Source: an uncultured Pseudomonadota bacterium (GTDB lineage: Bacteria > Lernaellota > Lernaellaia > Lernaellales > Lernaellaceae). Taken from it: a DNA stretch of 23,577 nucleotides. Both the position numbers and the translations under genes were made by a program. The stretch spans positions 1 to 23,577 of the forward strand of contig CALBTQ010000555.1 of NCBI GenBank assembly GCA_937967875.1, in the 5' to 3' direction. Under the pieces are notes generated by a model. That model was given only the letters and a program-made list of their open reading frames with translations, did no database searches and was not told the DNA's origin. Of this stretch, positions 1-5,713 are shown one piece after another (position 1 is the stretch's first letter; the number at the start of each line of letters is the position of its first letter).

Positions 1-46
1 AGATCGTATTCGGTGACTGGAGTTCAGACGTGTGCTCTTCCGATCT
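1..46 (+). other. Illumina adapter with index at contig start
   Basis: Positions 13-46 are the 34-base TruSeq read-2/index adapter in the orientation that runs into the insert. Positions 5-12 fit an 8-base index (CGAATACG when read on the other strand), and 1-4 are the tail of the flow-cell sequence. This is not genomic DNA. It shows that the assembler extended through a read-through read, so the left genomic edge of the window is at 47. Confidence 0.97.
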
Positions 47-412
47 TTTCATATGGTCTTTTGAAGCTTTACTTAATAGATCAGATGTCTCACTTTCTTC
101 CCTTTTTAGCCTTCTGTATTCATTGGATAATGAAACTTCAACTGAATATACTCTCATGGTTTCTCTTGAAAAGTCTTTTAAAGTAAACGACTCATAATTA
201 TTTGTCGCATTGTGGGAATCACCCCAAAGTAGGTCTTGAAGAAGTTGTATAGGATGTAAATTTGTTTCTTGATGAACAATGAACGAATCAGAATGTCTTG
301 ACCACAAACAATAGTATATAACAGGAAAAATCACTACTACAATAAAAAACAGGGAGAGCAAGAAAAAAGAAATAGATATTTTGCGAATATATTTCACAAC
401 AATTATAATCAT
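47..412 (-). CDS. Partial membrane-anchored protein in AT-rich flank (3' end cut by adapter)
   Basis: An open frame of 122 codons runs on the minus strand from ATG at 412 to the adapter junction at 47 without a stop, so the C-terminus is missing. A ribosome-binding sequence (GAGGA) lies about 6 bases upstream. The product starts MIIIVVKYIRKISISFF; residues 12-36 form one strong hydrophobic segment (ISISFFLLSLFFIVVVIFP), followed by a polar, probably extracytoplasmic region, then a charged stretch near residues 97-120 that could start a coiled coil. This single N-terminal anchor plus sensor-like region resembles the start of a histidine kinase or chemoreceptor, but no diagnostic domain is present, so I do not assign a function. 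Codons are A/T-ending, in sharp contrast to every other gene here. It is either foreign DNA or a chimeric join. Confidence 0.6.
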
Positions 413-442
413 TAGAAATCCTCATTCACTTATTACACCCAT

Positions 443-471
443 ATTATAGCGGATCAAATCATTTTATATAA
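443..471 (-). promoter_or_regulatory. Candidate sigma-70 promoter for the left-end ORF
   Basis: On the minus strand a perfect TATAAT -10 lies at 448-443, 17 bases downstream of a weak -35 (TTATAT, 471-466). The -10 ends about 30 bases before the ATG at 412, a normal leader length. It lies wholly inside the AT-rich segment, so any composition boundary or chimeric junction is rightward of about 480. Confidence 0.4.
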
Positions 472-550
472 TACTCATTCTCGCATCTCCCTTGACACCC
501 CGCCCCTGTCCGTATGACAACAGGGCAACACCTTGCACGGGAGATGTTGC

Positions 551-1468
551 GTGGAAGTCATGGTTCTGGGCCTGGGCGGGATGATGCCGATGCCCGGCCG
601 CTTTTTGACCAGCGTCGTGTTGCGCCACAACGGGCGCGTGACGCTGTTCGACTGCGGCGAGGGCACGCAGGTGCCGCTCAAAGCCAGCGGGTTCGGCATC
701 GGGCGCATCGAGCGTTTCGCCCTGACGCACCTGCACGCCGATCACCTGACCGGCATCCCCGGCATGCTGATGCTGCTGGCCCAGGCCGAACCGGACCACA
801 CGGTGGACGTTCTCGGCCTGCCCGAGGTCGTCGAATACGTGCGCGGCACGCGGCACCTGTTGCGCTTTTATCTGTCGTATCAAATCAACTACGTCGACCT
901 GCTGCGCGAGGGCGGGGAGATCGCCGGCGACGGCTTCACCCTGCGTTATCTGCCGCTGAACCACACCGCGCCGACGCTGGGATTTTCCTACGAGGAAGCG
1001 CCGCGGCCCGGCCGGTTTTCGGTCGAGAAGGCGCGCGAACTCGGCGTGCCCGAAGGGCCGCTGTGGGGCAAGCTGCAACTGGGCGAAGCGGTCGAGGTCG
1101 ACGGGCGGATCGTTGAGCCGGCGCAGGTGCTCGGCGCGCCCCGGCGCGGGCGCAAGTTCGCCTTCGTTACCGACACCGCGCCCTGCGCGAACATCGTCGA
1201 ACTGCTGCGCGACGCCGACCTGGCCGTGATCGAGGCGATGTTCACCGACGAGCACACCGCCGAGGCCGTCGAGAAAAAACACCTCACCGCGCGGCAGGCT
1301 GCGCAACTGATCGCCGAATCCGGTTGCCGCCGGGCGCTGCTGGGGCACGTCAGCCCGCGCTACAAGCACGAAGACCTGCTGCGCCTGGAACAGGAAGCGC
1401 AGTCGGTCTGCGAGCGCGTCTCCCTCGCCCGACCGCTGGACCGCGTGCCCATTCCGCTGCCGGATTGA
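551..1468 (+). CDS. rnz: Ribonuclease Z (tRNA 3' endonuclease, metallo-beta-lactamase fold)
   Basis: About 305 aa, the usual length for bacterial RNase Z, which cuts the 3' trailer from tRNA precursors using two zinc ions. Visible signatures in order: a glycine-rich N-terminal strand (VLGLGGMMP), LFDCGEGTQ at residues 32-40, the zinc motif HLHADH at 60-65 followed by the TGIPGML helix, NHTAPTLGF (zinc histidine), FVTDTAP (metal aspartate), and a final LLGHVSPRY histidine motif. I chose GTG 551 because GGGAGA at 538-543 lies about 7 bases upstream and the product then starts at the first beta strand; ATG 560 and TTG 533 are alternatives. A weak promoter-like pair (TTGACA 492-497, TATGAC 513-518, spacer only 15) and a short inverted repeat (504-509 with 520-525) precede it. 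The gene stands alone, with non-coding DNA on both sides. Confidence 0.9.
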   Translation: MEVMVLGLGGMMPMPGRFLTSVVLRHNGRVTLFDCGEGTQVPLKASGFGIGRIERFALTHLHADHLTGIPGMLMLLAQAEPDHTVDVLGLPEVVEYVRGTRHLLRFYLSYQINYVDLLREGGEIAGDGFTLRYLPLNHTAPTLGFSYEEAPRPGRFSVEKARELGVPEGPLWGKLQLGEAVEVDGRIVEPAQVLGAPRRGRKFAFVTDTAPCANIVELLRDADLAVIEAMFTDEHTAEAVEKKHLTARQAAQLIAESGCRRALLGHVSPRYKHEDLLRLEQEAQSVCERVSLARPLDRVPIPLPD

Positions 1469-1490
1469 TCTTAAATTCTATTGAAACAAT

Positions 1491-1532
1491 TTAGACGACT
1501 TTCGCTTCCCAGACTTCCGCACGCCCTGTTTT
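1491..1532 (-). pseudogene. Remnant of the C-terminal tail of an ATL-like gene
   Basis: Read on the minus strand, this frame ends in WEAKVV plus stop, the same last six residues as the intact gene that ends at 1948. Positions 1491-1512 match 1948-1969 at 20 of 22 bases; both differences are synonymous (GTC/GTT and TAA/TAG), which suggests the copy once coded. Upstream the frame reads KTGRAEV and then meets an in-frame stop at 1533-1535, so nothing functional remains. It is best explained as the relic of a duplication or of a second, deleted family member. The match is short, so chance is not fully excluded. Confidence 0.5.
1495..1512. repeat. 18-bp direct repeat, copy 1
   Basis: An exact 18-base match (ACGACTTTCGCTTCCCAG) to 1952-1969. 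Together the two copies bracket the palindrome-rich interval. The second copy is the coding end of the alkyltransferase-like gene. Confidence 0.8.
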
Positions 1533-1664
1533 TTATTTTGTAGGTGCTCGAAATTACAAGATGACGATTTCGATTTAGGATGTTCCGAGAAGAAAATCGG
1601 GCGAAGTCGAACAACGTTGAAATGATTTTCTGTGCAGGACCCTCAAGCCCGCAGGGCGCAGGTC

Positions 1665-1689
1665 AGTAGCGAAGGGCGAAGCCCTGGAA
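1665..1689 (+). repeat. 25-bp inverted repeat, left arm
   Basis: The 25 bases are the exact reverse complement of 1860-1884. Each arm contains its own small hairpin (GGGC-GAA-GCCC here). Two head-to-head copies of one unit about 170 bases apart is the arrangement expected of a BIME-like pair. Confidence 0.9.
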
Positions 1690-1859
1690 TCAGACGAGGC
1701 AAATTCAAACAAACCCCGCAGGGGTGCAGGTGATGCCCGCCTCCGGCGGAACAGCCGATCATTTTCAACGCATACGCAAATCGCCGTGGCCGATCTGATT
1801 CGAATTTTCAAAGATTCCTTCGCCCCTCCGGGGCTTGTTGGCTCTGGGCGGGCCATGGT

Positions 1860-1884
1860 TTCCAGGGCTTCGCCCTTCGCTACT
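1860..1884 (-). repeat. 25-bp inverted repeat, right arm
   Basis: Exact reverse complement of 1665-1689, flanked on both sides by identical GCCCC-TCC-GGGGC palindromes (1822-1834 and 1893-1905). Confidence 0.9.
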
Positions 1885-1947
1885 TACCATTCGCCCCTCC
1901 GGGGCGTATCGGCTTCAGGTGTCCCAATTCGGAAGTCAAGAGATAAT

Positions 1948-2415
1948 CTAAACGACTTTCGCTTCCCAGTTCGCCACGGTCGGCGGCTTCTTGCCCTTGC
2001 TCGGCACAATGGTGTGGCCTTCGGCGGCGAGCTTGACCGCCTGCCCTTCCGTGCCGTCGGGGAACTTCGGGTTGAGCGTGCCGTCGGACTTGAGCACCCG
2101 CCAATAGGGGGTGACGCGCTTGGCGCCGGCCGATAAATCCTCTTCAGCCGCAGCCGCCGCAATGTTGCAGAAAATGCCCACGCAGGTCGGGCAGGAAGTC
2201 GCCGCGCCGTGCCTGGCCGCGAGAATCTCGCGAATGCGGTTGACCGTCGTCAGCTTGCCCTTGGGCACGGTGCGGATCACCTCGTCCACGTCCAACGGCG
2301 TGGGAATGAGCATCGTGTCGTAATCGCCCAGCCAGGCGCCCTTGCGCTCGTCGATCTTTTTGATCTGCCGCTCGGCCGGTTTATGCAATTTTTCCTTCGC
2401 GGTTTTGCGGGCCAT
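1948..2415 (-). CDS. Alkyltransferase-like (MGMT-family, Atl-type) DNA repair protein
   Basis: 155 aa. The family is that of O6-alkylguanine-DNA alkyltransferase DNA-binding domains. Residues 40-70 (PLDVDEVIRTVPKGKLTTVNRI) match the helix before the helix-turn-helix, and TPYWRVLKSDGTLNPKFP at 102-119 is the active-site segment. In true transferases that segment reads PCHRV with a nucleophilic cysteine; here PYWRV puts tyrosine (104) there. The protein should therefore bind alkylated bases and flag them for other repair rather than remove the alkyl group, as known ATL proteins do. C75, C78 and C83 are an unusual cysteine group upstream. ATG 2415 is chosen because AGGAGG lies 8 bases before it; the longer upstream frame lacks a site. 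The gene is divergent from dnaE2 across a spacer with a palindrome, suggesting a shared damage response. A candidate minus promoter is TTGCCG-17-GACAAT upstream of the ATG. Confidence 0.82.
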   Translation of the reverse strand: MARKTAKEKLHKPAERQIKKIDERKGAWLGDYDTMLIPTPLDVDEVIRTVPKGKLTTVNRIREILAARHGAATSCPTCVGIFCNIAAAAAEEDLSAGAKRVTPYWRVLKSDGTLNPKFPDGTEGQAVKLAAEGHTIVPSKGKKPPTVANWEAKVV

Positions 2416-2483
2416 GGCTTTCCCCTCCTGAGTGCGTGCGTATTGTCGAGCAAAAAAAGTCGCCCGGCAACGCAAGAGGCGCG

Positions 2484-2512
2484 TTGACTTTGAACCGAAC
2501 CCATACTATTGT
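2484..2512 (+). promoter_or_regulatory. Candidate sigma-70 promoter for dnaE2
   Basis: TTGACT (2484-2489) and TATTGT (2507-2512) are separated by 17 bases. The -10 and downstream bases lie inside the palindrome at 2499-2518, so a bound repressor would block polymerase. The transcript would have a leader of about 130 bases before the polymerase start. Confidence 0.45.
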
Positions 2513-2518
2513 ATGGGT
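2499..2518. promoter_or_regulatory. Perfect palindrome, candidate damage-regulon operator
   Basis: ACCCATAC and GTATGGGT form perfect 8-bp arms around TATT. There is no T-run after it, so it is not a typical terminator, and it lies between two divergent DNA-damage genes. A dimeric repressor site is the natural reading. dnaE2-type genes are commonly LexA-controlled, but this does not match the LexA boxes I know (CTGT-N8-ACAG, GAAC-N4-GTTC, GTTC-N7-GTTC), so assignment to LexA is inference; LexA boxes vary widely between phyla. Confidence 0.55.
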
Positions 2519-2540
2519 ATGGTTTTGTAAAGCCGGAAGA

Positions 2541-2557
2541 CCAGGGATAATCCCTGG
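2541..2557. promoter_or_regulatory. Second perfect palindrome in the dnaE2 leader
   Basis: CCAGGGAT and ATCCCTGG are perfect 8-bp arms around a single A. It lies downstream of the candidate promoter, about 95 bases before the dnaE2 start. With a one-base centre it is more likely a protein-binding site in DNA than an RNA hairpin. Its sequence differs from the palindrome at 2499-2518, so it may bind a different regulator. Confidence 0.45.
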
Positions 2558-2649
2558 ACCTATGTTTTGCTTTCATTGCGTGGAACCACGGCCGGCGCTG
2601 ACGCGTATGGAAGTCATTGCTCGTCGTCGTTAGTCACCCGAGAAAACGA

Positions 2650-5600
2650 ATGAACTCCTTTTGTCCATTGTGGGTGCGATCGAGCTTTTCGCTGATGCGC
2701 GGGGTGGCGCCGCCCGAGGCGCTGCTGGCCGCGGCGAAGGAGCTCGGCTACACGCGCCTGGGGTTGTGCGACGTCAACGGCTTTTACGGCCTGATCTGGT
2801 CGCTGCAGGAAGCCCGGGCGCAGGGGCTCGAATTGCTCGTGGGCGTCGAGCTGCGGCACGGCGGCCGGCGCGCGGCGGCGTTGGCGCTGTCTCCGGAAGG
2901 CTACCGCGAACTCTCGCGACTGGTGACCGCGCTGCATCGCGATCCGGATTTTTCGCTGCCCGTCGCGTTGCGGCATCTTTCCGCGCAAGCGGCCTTGCTG
3001 GTGGACGATCCGGCGTTGCTCGACGAACTGCGCGAGCGTCCGGAAACCTACGCGGCGATCGGCCCGGGCGGATTTTCGTTTTATCGCGCGGCGAAGCAAC
3101 GCGGTCTGCCGGTCGTCGCGGCCTGGCCGACGATGTACCTGCACGACGATCACCCGTTGGTCATGCGCCTGGTGCGCGCGATCGACCTGAACACCACCCT
3201 CAGCCGCCTGGATCCGGCCGAGGTCCCCGGTCCCGCGGCGCGCCTGCCCTCGCCCGCGCAGGTCGCGCAGCAACTGGCCTGGCGCCCCGAGGCGCTGGCC
3301 GCCGCCGGCGAACTGGCCGCGCGCGCCTGCGTCGATCCGGGTCTGGGCGCGACGATCTACCCCGGGCTCGTGGCCGACACCGAGCAGGCCGCCGACATTC
3401 TCGAAGGGCGTTGCCGCGCGCGCATCCCCTGGCGCTACGGCAAATGGCGGCCGGAGATCGAAGCTCGCCTGCAATACGAAATGAAGATCATCCGCGGCAA
3501 GGGCTTCGCCGAGGTCTTTCTGCTGGCCGAGCGCATTTCGCGGCAGGCGAAGCTGACCTGCGGCCGGGGCAGCGCGGCGGCGTCGATCGTCAGCTACCTG
3601 CTGGGCATCACGCACGTCGAGCCGCTGGCGCACGACCTGTTTTTCGACCGCTTCCTCAACCCGCGGCGCGAGGATCCGCCGGACATCGACATCGACTTCG
3701 CCTGGGACGAGCGCGAGGACGTCATCGCCTGGACGCTGGAACATTACGGCCGCGAGCGCACGGCGATGGTCTGCAACCAGGTCGGCTTCAAGGCCGCGGG
3801 CGCGGTGCGCGAAATCGCCAAGGTCTACGGCCTGCCCGACGACGAAATCGGGCGCGTCACCGGGCGCATGTCGAGCTTCTGGTACGCCGCCGACGCCGAG
3901 CGCATGGTCCGCGAGCATCCTTTGTTCAAAGACCTGCACCTCGACGATCCGTGGCCGGAGATCCTGCGTCTGTCCAAGCTGCTCACCGGGCATCCGCGTT
4001 ACCTGTCGATTCACCCCGGCGGGCTGGTCGTCGTGCCGCAGGGCGTGGCGGCGGTCGTGCCGGTGCAGGACGCGCCCAAGGGCGTGCCGATCATTCAATG
4101 GGAAAAGGACCAGACCGAGGACGCCGGGCTGGTCAAAATGGACCTGCTGGGCAACCGCAGCCTCGCGGTGATCCGCGACGCGCTGGCGTCGATCGAGGCG
4201 CGCGAGGGCGTGTCGATCGCCTACGCCGCGTTCAATCCGCTCGACGATCCGGCGACGCAGCGGCTGATCGCCACCGGCGAGACGGTCGGCGTGTTTTACG
4301 TCGAGTCGCCGGCCATGCGCCAGTTGCAGAAGAAATGCCGCACCGGCAGCTACGACCGGCTGGTGGTGCATAGCTCGATCATCCGCCCGGCGGCCAACGT
4401 GTTCATCGAGGAGTACGTGCGGCGGCTGCACGGCGGCGCGTGGGAGCCGCTGCACCCGGTGCTGGAAAAACAGCTCGCCGAGACCTTCGGCATCATGGTC
4501 TACCAGGAGGACGTGGCCAAGGCGGGCATGGCCATCGCGGGCTTCGATTCGGCCAAGGCCGACGGGCTGCGCAAGGTGCTGTCCAAGAAGCGCAGCGGGC
4601 GCAAGTTCGAGGATTACAAGCGCGACTTTGTCGCCGGGGCGGCCGCGCGCGGCGAGAGCGGGGAGACGACGGCGAAGATCTGGGAGATGATTGAAAGCTT
4701 CGCCGGCTACAGTTTCTGCAAACCACACTCGGCGTCCTACGCGCTGGTCAGTTTCAAAAGCGCGTACATCAAGGCGCATCATCCGGCCGCGTTCATCGCC
4801 GCGGTGATCAGCAACCAGGGCGGTTACTACGGACCGTTCGCCTACGTGAGCGAGGCGCGCCGCCTGGGCCTGCGGCTGCTGGGGCTGGACGTGAACGCGT
4901 CCAACCGCGAGTGGATCGGCGCGGCCGACTGGCTGCGCATCGGCCTGATGCAACCCAAGGGCTTGAACAACAAGGCCGTCGACGCGCTGCTGGACGAACG
5001 CGAGCGACGCGGGCCCTATGCGAACTTCGCCGATCTGGCCGCGCGCACGCAGATGGACCCGGCGGACTTGCGCATCCTCATTCGCGGCGGGGCCTTCGAC
5101 GCGCTGCACGGCTTGGCCGCGCGTCCGCGCCTGATGTGGGAGCTGATGCGCTACGCCCACGGCAAGCAGCCACCCGCGAAAAAGGACGCCACGCTCTCGC
5201 TGTTCGACGTGCGCCCCTCCGGCCCGCTGCCCACCCCGCCGGCCTACGACGAGCTGGTCGTGCTGCGCCAGGAGGTCGAAACGCTGGGCTTTCTCGCCAG
5301 CCGCCACCCGCTGTCGCTGTACGCCGACCAACTGGCGCGCGTGCGGCACGTCGACGCCGTCGATCTGGAACAACACATCGGGCGGCACGTCACCGTGCCC
5401 GGCTGGCTGGTCACCGGCAAAACGGTGCAGACCAAAAAAAAGGAGCCGATGGAGTTCGTCTCCTTCGAGGACACCACCGCGCTGTTCGAGACCGTGTTTT
5501 TCCCCAAGGCCTATGCGCGCTTCTGCCACATGCTGACCACGACGCGGCCGTATTGGCTCACCGGGCGGGTCGAGGAATCCTTCGGCGTGCCCACGCTCAA

Positions 5601-5685
5601 CGTGGTCCAGGTGCGCCTGATCGACCCGCCGGGAACCGCTCGCGGAAAGGTACTGGAGAAATCCAGGCAAAACGCGTTACCATAG
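2650..5685 (+). CDS. dnaE2: DNA polymerase III alpha subunit, DnaE2/ImuC-like (error-prone)
   Basis: About 1,011 aa, nearer to DnaE2 (about 1,050) than to replicative DnaE (about 1,160). The N-terminal PHP domain (SSFSLMRGVAPPEALLAAA, LGLCDVNGFYG, LLVGVEL) lacks the HxH metal ligands of active PHP domains, as in DnaE2. The palm has GRGSAAAS at residues 305-312 and the catalytic aspartates in PDIDIDF (344-350; D345, D347, D349). The finger region includes SIHPGGLVV and the stretch FAGYSFCKPHSASYALVSF, followed by GGYYGPFAYVSEARRLG. A C-terminal OB-fold (VTVPGWLVTGKTVQ onward, about 914-990) ends the protein. The role expected from the family is translesion synthesis in damage tolerance; the usual partners ImuA and ImuB are not in this window. 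ATG 2650 is chosen as the first ATG before the PHP domain, though its ribosome site is weak; TTG 2617 is possible. A specialised DnaE paralogue other than ImuC remains possible. Confidence 0.85.
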   Translation: MNSFCPLWVRSSFSLMRGVAPPEALLAAAKELGYTRLGLCDVNGFYGLIWSLQEARAQGLELLVGVELRHGGRRAAALALSPEGYRELSRLVTALHRDPDFSLPVALRHLSAQAALLVDDPALLDELRERPETYAAIGPGGFSFYRAAKQRGLPVVAAWPTMYLHDDHPLVMRLVRAIDLNTTLSRLDPAEVPGPAARLPSPAQVAQQLAWRPEALAAAGELAARACVDPGLGATIYPGLVADTEQAADILEGRCRARIPWRYGKWRPEIEARLQYEMKIIRGKGFAEVFLLAERISRQAKLTCGRGSAAASIVSYLLGITHVEPLAHDLFFDRFLNPRREDPPDIDIDFAWDEREDVIAWTLEHYGRERTAMVCNQVGFKAAGAVREIAKVYGLPDDEIGRVTGRMSSFWYAADAERMVREHPLFKDLHLDDPWPEILRLSKLLTGHPRYLSIHPGGLVVVPQGVAAVVPVQDAPKGVPIIQWEKDQTEDAGLVKMDLLGNRSLAVIRDALASIEAREGVSIAYAAFNPLDDPATQRLIATGETVGVFYVESPAMRQLQKKCRTGSYDRLVVHSSIIRPAANVFIEEYVRRLHGGAWEPLHPVLEKQLAETFGIMVYQEDVAKAGMAIAGFDSAKADGLRKVLSKKRSGRKFEDYKRDFVAGAAARGESGETTAKIWEMIESFAGYSFCKPHSASYALVSFKSAYIKAHHPAAFIAAVISNQGGYYGPFAYVSEARRLGLRLLGLDVNASNREWIGAADWLRIGLMQPKGLNNKAVDALLDERERRGPYANFADLAARTQMDPADLRILIRGGAFDALHGLAARPRLMWELMRYAHGKQPPAKKDATLSLFDVRPSGPLPTPPAYDELVVLRQEVETLGFLASRHPLSLYADQLARVRHVDAVDLEQHIGRHVTVPGWLVTGKTVQTKKKEPMEFVSFEDTTALFETVFFPKAYARFCHMLTTTRPYWLTGRVEESFGVPTLNVVQVRLIDPPGTARGKVLEKSRQNALP

Positions 5686-5713
5686 CGCGATCTTTCTTGA
5701 GCGGAGAACTGTC

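Larger units (their letters stand above)
1647..1905. repeat. REP-like cluster of triloop palindromes
   Basis: At least seven short perfect stems, each with a 3-base loop, occur within 260 bases: GCCC-GCA-GGGC (1647-1657), GGGC-GAA-GCCC (1674-1684), CCCC-GCA-GGGG (1714-1724), CCGCC-TCC-GGCGG (1737-1749), GCCCC-TCC-GGGGC (1822-1834), GGGC-TTC-GCCC (1865-1875) and GCCCC-TCC-GGGGC (1893-1905). Such intergenic palindrome clusters are characteristic of REP/BIME-type elements, which in other bacteria are mobilised by IS200/IS605-related (RAYT) transposases. No transposase is in this window, so mobilisation would be in trans. Confidence 0.7.
1469..1947. other. Non-coding interval with REP-like palindromes and duplicated gene tail
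   Basis: These 479 bases between ribonuclease Z and the minus-strand alkyltransferase-like gene hold no convincing gene; short frames here have no ribosome-binding site or recognisable protein. The content is repetitive: a cluster of GC-rich triloop palindromes (1647-1905), a perfect 25-bp inverted repeat (1665-1689 and 1860-1884), a looser inverted repeat around 1612-1630 and 1754-1770, and a stray copy of the neighbouring gene's 3' end (1491-1532). No typical T-tailed terminator is seen after either gene. Confidence 0.7.

Noticed and set aside
464..1369. Minus-strand frame over ribonuclease Z
   Set aside because: Antisense shadow; the RNase Z zinc motifs are on the + strand.
1469..1947. 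CRISPR array in the repeat-rich gap
   Set aside because: The palindromes vary in sequence and spacing and there are no regular spacers or cas genes.
2499..2518. Reading the palindrome as a transcription terminator
   Set aside because: No T-run on either side, and no gene ends nearby; both flanking genes point away from it.
2562..2633. A 23-codon leader peptide frame before dnaE2
   Set aside because: No good ribosome site and no run of a regulatory amino acid; kept only as a note under the second palindrome.
2614..5670. A 1,018-codon open frame antisense to dnaE2
   Set aside because: It is a shadow of a GC-rich gene: composition is Arg/Gln/His/Val-heavy with no domain, while the + strand carries clear polymerase motifs.
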